The notes beneath the pieces are model-generated. The model ran no database searches, was not told where the DNA came from, and saw nothing but the letters and a program-made list of their open reading frames with translations. Source: CAYVUV01 sp964455095 (GTDB lineage: Bacteria; Desulfobacterota; Binatia; HRBIN30; CADEER01). From it: 21,492 nt of DNA. The position numbers and the translations under genes were made by a program. Within the stretch, counting starts at the first letter, position 1; the number at the start of each line of letters is the position of its first letter. Location: NCBI GenBank assembly GCA_964455095.1, contig CAYVUV010000288.1:1-21492 (forward strand). The letters run 5' to 3'. This document shows, one piece after another, positions 14,073-21,492 of the stretch.

Positions 14073-14354
14073 CGGCTTCCCCTTCTTATTTTCATCCCCC
14101 GAGCCGCCCCCGACGGTGACGGCTCACGCCGTATCGATTGCGCAAGTTAGTACGGCGCCAAATGCGCCATCAATTGGGGAAAACCCTGCGCCAAAGCTCG
14201 AGAAAACACGGCTCGCACCGGCGGATCGGGAACGCGAAGGTGACGATGATCATGCACGGTGCTGCGCACCGTCAGAACAAGTGCACGGCACCATCGTTAC
14301 CTGTCTCTCCAAGTTGGCGGCGCGACCTGTGCGTCAGTTCGGAGGGAGGGAATC
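14073..14354. promoter_or_regulatory. Divergent intergenic region with several small inverted repeats
   Basis: These 282 nt separate two divergent genes and appear non-coding. They contain an 8-bp palindrome TTGCGCAA (14138-14145), GGCGC-N5-GCGCC (14154-14168), the 12-mer GGGAAAACCCTG (14177-14188) also found upstream of the exporter, and a perfect hairpin ACGGTGC-TGC-GCACCGT (14256-14272). I found no good -35/-10 pair for either gene. GGAGGGAGGG at 14341-14350 is the ribosome site of the plus-strand gene. Confidence 0.45.
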
Positions 14355-17300
14355 ATGACCGCATCCGCTTGGAGGCCAATCACTGATGCCAAGAAGACGG
14401 GGCGCCATCGGCTGGCAATCGCGTCAGTGGTCGCGCTGTTGATCCTTGCCTGGTCGGCTGGCACCGCGGCCGCGGCGAGTCCGTGCGACAGCGCCACGTA
14501 TCCGACCCAGTGCGGCTACTTCGCCAGTGGTGGACTGCCGCCGTTCGTCCAGGACGCGATTGTCGCCAAAGGCGGTGTGCTCGGCGCCGGCAACGTCCTG
14601 GTGCTCACATCCGGGCTCCCAGACGATGCCGACAGCGAGATCAGCAACGACATGTCGCACGACGGCTGCGGCACCAACCCCGACGGCTGGCAAACCTACG
14701 ACTGCACGCTGCTCGACAATTTCGTCCCGGCGGAAGACAGCGTGGTCCTGGCCCTCTCGTCCGAGTGGTTCGAGTGGTACCAGACCTTCTACACGGACTG
14801 GATGACGATCTCGGCCGGCGGTGTGCCGACGGTCGACGTCTCCATCAATAGCTGGATCAACAACAAGGTCGACATCATCCCCTACGGCCCGGCGGACACC
14901 GGCGTCGTCATTCTCACCAGTCTCTCGAAAGCGAAGATGGTGAGCTTCCGCGTCGCCGACTCCGGCGACCACATCTACGACACGGCCATCCTGGTGGTCC
15001 CCGCCACCTGGTTTGGCGCGGTCAGCAACACGAGTCAGGACCAGACCCTGCTGTGCGGCAACAACACGCTCGACCCCGGCGAGGAATGCGACGACGGCAA
15101 CAGCAACACCGACGACGGGTGCTCCTCGATCTGTCTCGGCACCCAACCACCGGCAAGCACGCCGAATCCGTCGCAGACCTGCGGCAACCTGGCCTACGCC
15201 TGGCCGACCGGCCTGACCTCGCCCTACACGTGCGGCGCCGACCTCTGCGGCGGCTATCGCTGCGTCCTCGGCAGCACCATCAGCCCCGCCTGCTATACGG
15301 CCGAGCAGTGCGCCGCGGCCTGCGCCGGCACCTGCGTCGACATCCCGACGGCCCAGCTCGATTGCTCCGTGATGTGCGCGGTGCAGCCTCCGGCAAGCGC
15401 TCCGCCGCCGGTCGTGCCCCCGAGTTGCACCAACCTGGTCTACGTGTGGCCGGGCGGCACCACGATGCCCTACACCTGCGACGATGCGTGCGCCGGCCAG
15501 CGCTGCGTCATCGGCACCACGATCAGCCCCGAGTGCTACACGACCGGCGAGTGCGCGGCGGCGTGCTCGGGGACCTGCGTCGATGTCCCGACGACCACCT
15601 GCATGGAGTTGTGTGATCTCGCCGACCAGGTGGTGGCGGAGCTGTCGAGCCCCTGCAACCCCTTGGTCGACCTCGACCTGCGCTCCGCCGCCAACCAGAA
15701 CGGCCCATGCTACGGCAACATGGAGATCTGCAAGAGCACCGGCACGTGGGAGATCGCCGATGGCGGCTGGGAGCCGCAAGACGAGGCGTGCAACGGTATC
15801 GATGACAATTGCAACGGCATCGTCGACGACATGTTCGAGACCTGTGGGGATCCTGGTCTGTGTCAGAACACCGTGAACACCTGCGATCCCAGCAACCCGG
15901 CGGTGCCCGTTCCGTGCGTCACGCTGCCGGCCCCGTCGCCGGTCGAGATTTGCAACGACGGCCTCGACAACGATTGCGACGGCAGCGCCGATGACGGCTG
16001 CGAATGCCCCGACGAAGAATGCATGCCGGGCGAGACCTACGCGAACTGCCCGCAGGACTGCCCGCCACCCGCCAACTTCACCGCCTGCGACGACGGGAAC
16101 TTCTGCACGCTGGGCGACGTGTACCAGAGCGGTGTGTGCGTCAGCGGCACCATCGTCAATACGTGCGACGACGACAACGCGTGCACGACGAATGAGGTTT
16201 GCGATCCGGTCGCCGGCTGCTCCGCCACCAAGGTCGACTGCGACGACCACAACGAGTGCACGCTCGATGGCTGTGATCCCAGCTCGGGCTGCACGCATGA
16301 CCCGAACCCGGCCTGTCAGACCGACGCCGACAGCGACGGCTACCCGAGCCTCGCCTCCGGGGGAACCGACTGCGATGACGGCAACGCCGCCATCCACCCC
16401 GGCGCCGCCGAGCTCTGCAACGCGGCTGACGATGATTGCGACACGCAGGTCGACGAGGGTTTCAATATCGGGACGGCCTGTCAGAGTGCCCCGAACAGCT
16501 GCGGCGTCTCGGGGGACGGAACCCTGGGGTGTGCTGGGGATGGGTTGAGTGCGGTCTGTAGCGCGGTGACTCCAGCGGACCCGGCCGGCTACGGCGCCCC
16601 CTGCACCTCCGAGCCGAACGCCTGCGGGGCGACCGCGCAGGGCACGGGGCTGTGTGACGGAACGTGCAGTGCTCCGCCGCCGGCCAATCCCGCCGGCTAC
16701 GGCGATCCCTGTGCCTCGGAGCCGAATGCCTGCGGGGCGACCGCCCAGGGCACGCGGCAGTGCGACGGCACCTGCAATGCGGTGACGCCACCGGCGGCGG
16801 ATGCCGACGGTGATGCGACGCCGGACTGTCTGGATCTTTGTCCGAACGATGCCGCCAAGGTTGCGCCGGGCGTCTGCGGCTGCGACGCGCCCGAGACGGT
16901 GAATACCTACTACCGCGACGCCGATGCGGATGGATTCGGCAATGCCCTGGTCTCAACCCAGGCGTGCAGTGCGCCGGCCGGTTATGTCTCGGGCAACACT
17001 GACTGCGATGACGCCAACGCGTCGGTTCACCCGGGGGCGGCCGAGATCTGCAACGGCATCGACGACAACTGCGACGGGCAACTCGAGGTTGCGGGCGACG
17101 CCGACAAAGACGGCGTCGTGGACTGCGGCGCCGATCTCTGCCCGGGCACGAGGGCAGACAGCAAGTACATGCCGCGCGTCCCCTTGCTCTGGCTGGGCGC
17201 GAACCGCTGGGAAGTCAGGAATGTCGGTGGGAAGCTCGTCTGGGCGACTACGAAGCCGACCAGCTCCAAGCCGACGATGGCCGATACCCACGGCTGCAGC

Positions 17301-17423
17301 TGCAAGCAGATCCTCGATCGGCTGATCATGTCGCCGATTCATCCGCGCCAACGGGTGGACCTCCTGGCCCAGTACCTCCTCGGCTGCACGATGGGCACGC
17401 TGGCGGATTGGGCGGATCGATAG
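14355..17423 (+). CDS. Large secreted Cys-rich modular protein (choice-of-anchor-L-like, DUF4215, MopE-type motifs)
   Basis: The 1022-residue protein begins with a Sec signal peptide (about 20-42). Residues about 43-230 resemble choice-of-anchor L domains: VLVLTSGLPDDAD, DNFVPAEDSVVLALSSEWFE and DTAILVVPATWF. A DUF4215/Myxococcus-type Cys-rich repeat follows at 234 (CGNNTLDPGEECDDGN). Two 82-residue-spaced Cys-rich repeats start at 276 and 358. Then come four MopE/PF11617-like metal-binding motifs (CNGIDDNCNG; CNDGLDNDCDG; DCDDGNAAIHPGAAELCN; DCDDANASVHPGAAEICNG), two 36-residue repeats and Asp-rich thrombospondin-3-like stretches. It should bind Ca2+ or another metal and act outside the cell. 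The C-terminus has no anchor. ATG 14355 has a strong ribosome site; an open frame to 14259 lacks one. Confidence 0.9.
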   Translation: MTASAWRPITDAKKTGRHRLAIASVVALLILAWSAGTAAAASPCDSATYPTQCGYFASGGLPPFVQDAIVAKGGVLGAGNVLVLTSGLPDDADSEISNDMSHDGCGTNPDGWQTYDCTLLDNFVPAEDSVVLALSSEWFEWYQTFYTDWMTISAGGVPTVDVSINSWINNKVDIIPYGPADTGVVILTSLSKAKMVSFRVADSGDHIYDTAILVVPATWFGAVSNTSQDQTLLCGNNTLDPGEECDDGNSNTDDGCSSICLGTQPPASTPNPSQTCGNLAYAWPTGLTSPYTCGADLCGGYRCVLGSTISPACYTAEQCAAACAGTCVDIPTAQLDCSVMCAVQPPASAPPPVVPPSCTNLVYVWPGGTTMPYTCDDACAGQRCVIGTTISPECYTTGECAAACSGTCVDVPTTTCMELCDLADQVVAELSSPCNPLVDLDLRSAANQNGPCYGNMEICKSTGTWEIADGGWEPQDEACNGIDDNCNGIVDDMFETCGDPGLCQNTVNTCDPSNPAVPVPCVTLPAPSPVEICNDGLDNDCDGSADDGCECPDEECMPGETYANCPQDCPPPANFTACDDGNFCTLGDVYQSGVCVSGTIVNTCDDDNACTTNEVCDPVAGCSATKVDCDDHNECTLDGCDPSSGCTHDPNPACQTDADSDGYPSLASGGTDCDDGNAAIHPGAAELCNAADDDCDTQVDEGFNIGTACQSAPNSCGVSGDGTLGCAGDGLSAVCSAVTPADPAGYGAPCTSEPNACGATAQGTGLCDGTCSAPPPANPAGYGDPCASEPNACGATAQGTRQCDGTCNAVTPPAADADGDATPDCLDLCPNDAAKVAPGVCGCDAPETVNTYYRDADADGFGNALVSTQACSAPAGYVSGNTDCDDANASVHPGAAEICNGIDDNCDGQLEVAGDADKDGVVDCGADLCPGTRADSKYMPRVPLLWLGANRWEVRNVGGKLVWATTKPTSSKPTMADTHGCSCKQILDRLIMSPIHPRQRVDLLAQYLLGCTMGTLADWADR
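15180..15614 (+). repeat. Two Cys-rich coding repeats, 246 bp apart
   Basis: The copies start at 15180 and 15426 and share the order C-x-NL-x-Y-x-WP-x-G, PYTC, G-x-RCV-x-G-x-TISP-x-CYT, CAAAC-x-GTCVD and a final CxxxC. They are linked by an Ala/Pro-rich spacer. The even Cys count suggests disulfide-stabilised small domains. I do not know the family. Confidence 0.8.
16578..16793 (+). repeat. Two tandem 108-bp coding repeats
   Basis: The units 16578-16685 and 16686-16793 each encode 36 residues with PAGYGxPCxSEPNACGATAQ and CDGTC. The DNA is also highly similar (for example a shared GAGCCGAA and GCCTGCGGGGCGACCGC), indicating a rather recent duplication. Confidence 0.88.
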
Positions 17424-17436
17424 CTCCGACCCGGTT

Positions 17437-19377
17437 TCACGCCGTGCCGGCCGACCCGGCACGGCGTTCGTCCTGAGGAAAGTCGGATGCGCGCCCTCGA
17501 ACTCGAAGCTCCGTCGGATCGGCGTGGGCGGACTCCCCCGAAACAGCCGGGCGGTCCCCGGCAAGCCTGGTGCGCACCGCGGATCGGGCGGCGGTCGCCG
17601 GCGGTTCGGTCGGCAAGCGCACGCGGAACGTCGCGCCGTGGCCGAGCGTGCTCTCGAGCGCGATGGTGCCCTCGAGGATGTCGAGCAGGCGGCGGACGAT
17701 ATAGAGCCCGAGGCCGGCGCCGCCGTGGCGGGCGTGCACAGAGCGGTCGGCCTGCCGGAAGGGCTCGAAGATCACCGCCTGGGCCTCGGCGGCAATGCCG
17801 GGGCCGCTATCGCACACCGCCAGCTCGACTCCGTCGCCGACGGCGCAGCAGCTGATCACAATGGCGCCGCGCTCGGTGAACTTGACCGCGTTGCCGACCA
17901 AATTCTTGAGCACCATCTTCAGCTTCACCGCGTCGCTGACGATGCGCGGCGTATCGGGCGCCGCCTCCCACACCAGTTGTACCCCCGGCCGCAATGACCA
18001 GGCGCGGGTCTCGGCCGCCAGCTCGGCGATCAATGCGCCGAGGTCGATCTCGGCCAGCTCGAGCGGCACCCGCTTGGTCTCCAGGCGCGACAGATCGAGC
18101 GTCGCCTCGATCAAGTCGAGCAGCTCGTGTGAGCTCTTCGACAGCCGTTGCATGGTGTCGGCCTGCGCGCTGCGCAGCGCGCCGAAGGTGCCGTCGAGCA
18201 GCAGATCGCTGTAGCCGATGATCAGATTGAGCGGCGTGCGCAGCTCGTGTGACATCGAGGCGACGAAGTCGGACTTCAGTCGATTCGCCGCCTCCAGCTC
18301 GGCGACCAGTTGGGCGTTGGCGAGCGCCATCGAGGCGAGCTGCGCGATGCCGCCCGCGATGCGCCGCTGTGTGGCGGTGAGCGGCGGGGCTGATGCCGGC
18401 CGGCTGGCGATCTGCAGCCCGATCATCGACGACCCGCGGCGCAGCGCCATGATCACGTGCCGCATCGTTCCCGGCGCGTGCACCAGCACGCCCGGCAGGA
18501 GATCGGGGGGCACGCCCTCCACTTCGGTCACGTCCCGGCCCTGCGCGAGCTCCGCGAGCAGCGGAGCGAGCTCGCGGGACGGCACGGCAAGGACACGCGA
18601 CACCTCGAGCACCTCGGGCGGCAAACCGTGCGCGGCCACGGTGACGTAGACGTCCTCGTCAGGCCGCCGCAGCAGCGTGTGGCTCGACTCGCAGCCGAGC
18701 TCGTGGCTGGTGAGCTGGCAGACGCGCTCGAGCAGCACCGGCCGGTCGAGCGAGGAGATCAGCTCGTTGCCCGAGCGCGCCAGGGCCGCCGACACGGCCG
18801 CCTCGTCGCGCAACTGCTCGCTGCGCTCGACCAGCGCGATCTCGGCGCGCCGGCGCTCGGTGTCGACCACCTCGGCGCGCCCGCGCTCGCTGCGCGTGCG
18901 CTCGACGAGGTGGCCGTAGAACGCCGCGGCGCTGAACAGGAAGGGGATGCGAATGATCGACGGCGAGTCCCACAGCGCCCAGGTGCCGCCACTTGCCGTC
19001 AGCAGGTAGATGTACCCCGCACACACCACCACCGCGCCGATGGCGATCAGGAACAGATTCTCGCCGATCGCGGCGAGCAGCAGGACGAAGAAGTACAGGA
19101 AGAAGAATTCGGCGTTGAACTGGCCGCTGCGCAGCAACACGGCGGTGATCCACACCGTGTCGCTGACGACCAACGTCGTGCCGAACCAGGCGGCACTCGT
19201 GATGCGGGGCGGCACCTGCGCGATCAATACGTTGCTGGCGAGCGCCAGGGCAATGGCGACGACCACACTGGGCGGCGGGACCAGAAACTGCCCCTCGACG
19301 ATCACCAGGTAGGCCGTGGCGGCGATCAAGGTGTAGCGCAGCAGGAGGAACGGACGCTGGGAGGGAGTCTGATCCAT
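17437..19377 (-). CDS. Membrane sensor histidine kinase with GAF-like domain
   Basis: The 646-residue protein has about six transmembrane helices (residues 10-160), a short coiled coil, a GAF-like region (about 195-355) and a full kinase core. The phospho-acceptor is His377 in SMSHELRTPLN. ATP-binding boxes are N (LKNLVGNAVKFTERG, 490-504), G1 (DSGPGI, 523-528), F (IFEPFRQ) and G2 (GGAGLGLYI). A 55-residue polar tail ends the protein. No response regulator is adjacent, so its partner is elsewhere. I chose ATG 19377 because AGGT precedes it at normal spacing; a frame extension to 19470 adds 31 residues without a ribosome site. It is divergent from the exporter genes, so it may control them. 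The signal is unknown. Confidence 0.93.
   Translation of the reverse strand: MDQTPSQRPFLLLRYTLIAATAYLVIVEGQFLVPPPSVVVAIALALASNVLIAQVPPRITSAAWFGTTLVVSDTVWITAVLLRSGQFNAEFFFLYFFVLLLAAIGENLFLIAIGAVVVCAGYIYLLTASGGTWALWDSPSIIRIPFLFSAAAFYGHLVERTRSERGRAEVVDTERRRAEIALVERSEQLRDEAAVSAALARSGNELISSLDRPVLLERVCQLTSHELGCESSHTLLRRPDEDVYVTVAAHGLPPEVLEVSRVLAVPSRELAPLLAELAQGRDVTEVEGVPPDLLPGVLVHAPGTMRHVIMALRRGSSMIGLQIASRPASAPPLTATQRRIAGGIAQLASMALANAQLVAELEAANRLKSDFVASMSHELRTPLNLIIGYSDLLLDGTFGALRSAQADTMQRLSKSSHELLDLIEATLDLSRLETKRVPLELAEIDLGALIAELAAETRAWSLRPGVQLVWEAAPDTPRIVSDAVKLKMVLKNLVGNAVKFTERGAIVISCCAVGDGVELAVCDSGPGIAAEAQAVIFEPFRQADRSVHARHGGAGLGLYIVRRLLDILEGTIALESTLGHGATFRVRLPTEPPATAARSAVRTRLAGDRPAVSGESAHADPTELRVRGRASDFPQDERRAGSAGTA
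17439..17467. terminator. Bidirectional hairpin between convergent genes
   Basis: ACGCCGTGCCGG and CCGGCACGGCGT form a perfect 12-bp stem around the loop CCGAC. It begins 16 nt after the secreted-protein stop and covers the last codons of the kinase gene. Neither side has a long U-run, so it may stop or stabilise both transcripts rather than act as a textbook terminator. Confidence 0.65.
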
Positions 19378-19600
19378 AAGTACCTGCCGGAGCGCAAAGC
19401 AGGATATAGGCCATGCAGAGGCACGTTTTGTGATGTACGAATAACCGACTGTGCGTAAGCCCTTGGCCACAACCGCTCACCGGCTGTCGATTCGGTGACT
19501 TCGGGAAAACCCTGACGGCCGGGATCCGGCAATCAGTGCAGTTGACTCGACTTCTTGGTCCATTCGACGCTATGGCCATGCCCGAGAGGGGACACGCAAC
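19378..19600. promoter_or_regulatory. Divergent control region between kinase and exporter
   Basis: These 223 nt are non-coding. They hold an inverted repeat TCACCG-N10-CGGTGA (19477-19498), directly followed by the 12-mer GGGAAAACCCTG (19503-19514), then a 13-bp imperfect palindrome GCCGGGATCCGGC (19518-19530). A TTGACT (19542-19547) could be an exporter -35 but no fair -10 follows. On the minus strand, CCTATATCC near 19402 is a possible kinase -10 without a -35. Confidence 0.45.
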
Positions 19601-20428
19601 GTGGGTTGGCCATCAGGGGGATCACGATGGAGGCGGTGGCTCGGCGTACTGGGCACAATGGTGGCGCTGCTTCCTTCAATGGCCGGCGCCGATCCGAGCG
19701 GCCCGGCTTCGATCGCGGCGCTGGGGCGTCTGGAGCCGAAAGACGGGGTACTCACCATTGCCGGGCCGGCCCGGCCCGCCATCGTCATCAGCAAGCTCGC
19801 CGTCGACGAAGGGGACACGGTGCAGCAGGGGCAGGTCATCGCCGTGCTCGACAGCCTGGCGGGACAAGAAGCGCTGGTCGACCGCCTCAAAGCGGAGCTG
19901 GAGAACGCCGAGGCCGAGTTCCGGCGCAGCGACGAGCTCTTCCGCAAGGGCTTCGCGTCGATTTCCGAACGCGACACGTGGCGCACGCGCGTCGAAGTGG
20001 CGCGCGCCAACCTGCGCCAGGCACAGGCCGAGCTCGATTTCTCGGTCGTCCGCTCGCCGGTCGACGGGCAGGTTCTGACCATCCACACGCGCGCCGGGGA
20101 GCGCGTCGGTCCCGAGGGCATCGTCGAGCTGGCACGCACGAACCAGATGTATGCCGTCGCCGAAGTATACGAGACCGACATCACCAGGGTGCGCGTCGGC
20201 CAGCGCGCCACGATCAGCACCACCGCCCTGCCCGACCCGCTGCACGGCACCGTCGAGCGCATCGGCATGAAGATCGGCAAGCGCGACGTGTTGTCGGATG
20301 ATCCCGCCGCCGACACCGACGCGCGGGTGGTCGAGGTGCACATCCGGCTCGACGACAGTCGGCCCGTGGCCGGGCTGACGAATCTGAAAGTCGAAGTGCG
20401 GATCGACGTGCAGAGCGCCGCGCCATGA
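19601..20428 (+). CDS. HlyD/DevB-type periplasmic adaptor of an ABC exporter
   Basis: The 275-residue protein starts with an Arg/Trp-containing signal or anchor helix (about 9-30). A lipoyl-like half motif, VDEGDTVQQGQVIAVLDS, leads to a short coiled-coil hairpin (about 88-150) and then the second half, VRSPVDGQVLTIHTRAGERV. A beta-barrel part (YAVAEVYETDITRVRVGQRA) and a membrane-proximal end follow. This is the DevB subgroup that pairs with DevC permeases to link an inner-membrane ABC exporter to the outer membrane. It is shorter than many DevB proteins, the hairpin being compact. The start is GTG at 19601 with GAGAGGGG 8-9 nt upstream; an in-frame ATG at 19658 would cut into the signal helix and is less likely. 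Confidence 0.88.
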   Translation: MGWPSGGSRWRRWLGVLGTMVALLPSMAGADPSGPASIAALGRLEPKDGVLTIAGPARPAIVISKLAVDEGDTVQQGQVIAVLDSLAGQEALVDRLKAELENAEAEFRRSDELFRKGFASISERDTWRTRVEVARANLRQAQAELDFSVVRSPVDGQVLTIHTRAGERVGPEGIVELARTNQMYAVAEVYETDITRVRVGQRATISTTALPDPLHGTVERIGMKIGKRDVLSDDPAADTDARVVEVHIRLDDSRPVAGLTNLKVEVRIDVQSAAP

Positions 20429-20438
20429 GGACCCGGCG

Positions 20439-20486
20439 ATGAGTGCCGCGCGCGGGTCCGCCCCGTTCGACCACGCGCGGCGCTGA
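20439..20486 (+). CDS. Possible 15-residue leader ORF before devC
   Basis: An ATG at 20439 opens 15 codons (MSAARGSAPFDHARR) ending 2 nt before the devC ATG. It is out of frame with devC. AGGA at 20428-20431 could serve as its ribosome site, whereas devC has only a weak one, so termination-reinitiation is conceivable. It could equally be chance. Confidence 0.25.
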   Translation: MSAARGSAPFDHARR

Positions 20487-20488
20487 GC

Positions 20489-21492
20489 ATGGCCGTATCG
20501 CTCGCCTTGCGGCAGCTGATCCGCGAGCCGCTGCGACTGCTGATCGCCGTCGCCGGCGTCGCCTTTGCGGTCGTCTTGATCTTCATGCAGCTGGGCTTCG
20601 AGAAGGCCCTGTTCGACAGCTCGGTGACGTTTCACCGCAAGCTCGCCGGCGATCTCTTCCTGGTCAGCCCGCAGTCCGATTTCCTCGTCTCGATGAAACC
20701 GTTCTCCCGCCGCCGCCTCTACCAGGCGGCCGGCTACGCCGGGGTGGCGGAGGTGCGGCCGATCTACATCGGCCTGCACCTGTGGCGAAACCCGGAGACC
20801 TTCAGCACGCGCAAGATCTTCATCGTCGGCTTCGACCCGCGCGACGCCGTGCTCGACCTCGACCTGGTGCGCCAGCAGCTGACGGTGCTCCAGCGCGCCG
20901 ACCTGGTGCTGTACGATGCGCTGTCGCGCCTCGAGTTCGGCCCGATCGCCGAGCGCTTCCGCGCCGGCCAGCCCGTCGTGACCGAGGTCGGCACCCGCCG
21001 CATCTCCGTCGCCGGCCTGTTCGAGCTCGGGACGACGTTCGGCATCGACGGCACGTTGATCACCAGCGATCTGAACTTCCACCGGCTGTTCCCCGAGCGC
21101 CCGCCGGGCCTGATCGATCTCGGCCTCATCCGTCTCGCGCCGGGCGTCGACGCCGAGGCCGTGCGCCAGACCCTGGCCGCCGCGCTGCCGCCCGACGTGC
21201 TGGTGCTCACCAAAACGGGCTACGTGGAGAAGGAGCTCGCCTACTGGCGCAGCAGCACGCCGATTGGGTTCGTCTTCTCCTTCGGGGTAATCATGGGTCT
21301 CTTCGTCGGCACCATCATCGTCTATCAAATCCTCTTCACCGACGTCTCCGACCATCTCGCCGAGTATGCGACGCTGAAGGCGATGGGCTACCGCAATTCC
21401 TTCCTCTTTCTGGTGGTGATCGCCGAGGCCGTCATCCTCGCGGTGCTCGGGTTTCTGCCCGGGGTCGCCCTGTCGTGGCGTTTGTACCTGCT
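20489..21492 (+). CDS. devC: DevC-type ABC exporter permease (cut by window edge)
   Basis: The frame from ATG 20489 is open to the right edge, giving 334 residues. It begins MAVSLALRQLIREPLRLLIA with a first membrane helix (about 17-38), has a periplasmic domain (LAGDLFLVSPQSDFLVS, FDPRDAVLDLDL, VAGLFELGTTFGIDGTLITS), and enters an FtsX-like transmembrane block near residue 257. The cytoplasmic signature IVYQILFTDVSDHLAEYATL plus KAMGYRN is characteristic of DevC/HlyD-linked permeases. With the DevB-type adaptor 60 nt upstream, it forms an exporter whose ATPase (DevA) is expected just beyond the window. In cyanobacteria DevBCA exports glycolipids, but this should not be assumed here. Confidence 0.92.
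   Translation, partial: MAVSLALRQLIREPLRLLIAVAGVAFAVVLIFMQLGFEKALFDSSVTFHRKLAGDLFLVSPQSDFLVSMKPFSRRRLYQAAGYAGVAEVRPIYIGLHLWRNPETFSTRKIFIVGFDPRDAVLDLDLVRQQLTVLQRADLVLYDALSRLEFGPIAERFRAGQPVVTEVGTRRISVAGLFELGTTFGIDGTLITSDLNFHRLFPERPPGLIDLGLIRLAPGVDAEAVRQTLAAALPPDVLVLTKTGYVEKELAYWRSSTPIGFVFSFGVIMGLFVGTIIVYQILFTDVSDHLAEYATLKAMGYRNSFLFLVVIAEAVILAVLGFLPGVALSWRLYL

Noticed and set aside
14170..14300. Possible cyclic-di-GMP (GEMM) riboswitch
   Set aside because: There are purine-rich GAAAAC and GGGAACGCGAAG stretches and a hairpin, but the conserved GEMM core and tetraloop-receptor arrangement are not present.
14424..16397. A 657-codon open frame on the minus strand opposite the Cys-rich protein
   Set aside because: The product is low-complexity Ala/Val/Gly/Arg/Asp text with no motif, while the plus strand encodes signal peptide, DUF4215 and MopE-like motifs in order.

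Overview
The window is GC-rich bacterial chromosomal DNA with tightly packed genes. It is most likely from a Gram-negative, delta-proteobacterium-like lineage such as Myxococcota or Candidatus Binatota/Desulfobacterota. I infer this from the mix of families: TMTC-type TPR glycosyltransferases, paired FadE-like acyl-CoA dehydrogenases, HflKC, DevBC-type exporters, and large Cys-rich secreted proteins with MopE-type metal-binding motifs. I cannot name the species. I saw no rRNA, tRNA, insertion sequence, prophage or CRISPR array.

Layout. (1) 1-5609, minus strand: a probable operon read right to left. It holds a TetR regulator (start 5609), two adjacent and unequal acyl-CoA dehydrogenases, a DUF72 protein, a Tex30-like alpha/beta hydrolase and the N-terminal 355 residues of a multi-membrane-span glycosyltransferase cut by the window edge. 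Gaps are 4, 52, 60 and 47 nt, then a 1-nt overlap. A perfect 20-bp palindrome lies over the TetR promoter -10 and start codon. (2) 5707-6999, plus: asparaginyl-tRNA synthetase. (3) 7081-9939, plus: two exported proteins. One is a Cys-containing protein with a possible lipobox and a PxxSxWG-type C-terminal sorting tail. The other has seven exact-length 55-residue repeats (a likely seven-bladed propeller) followed by a distinct C-terminal domain. (4) 10022-10671, plus: a vapBC toxin-antitoxin pair with its own promoter/operator. (5) 10725-13002, plus: hflK-hflC followed by a tiny membrane-anchored J-domain protein, all translationally coupled. (6) 13023-14072, minus: an uncharacterised membrane protein. 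(7) 14355-17423, plus: a 1022-residue secreted modular Cys-rich protein. (8) 17437-19377, minus: an orphan membrane sensor histidine kinase, converging on (7) across a strong hairpin. (9) 19601-21492, plus: an HlyD/DevB-type adaptor and a DevC-type permease cut by the right edge, divergent from the kinase.

How it fits together. The left operon looks like a TetR-controlled acyl-CoA oxidation module. Its two dehydrogenases have complementary losses of key motifs, which suggests one heteromeric enzyme; this is the most interesting point in the window. The centre and right are envelope functions: secreted repeat proteins, the HflKC membrane complex with its own cochaperone, and a kinase/exporter pair sharing a regulatory region. 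Four of the gene junctions use the same TGATG stop/start overlap.
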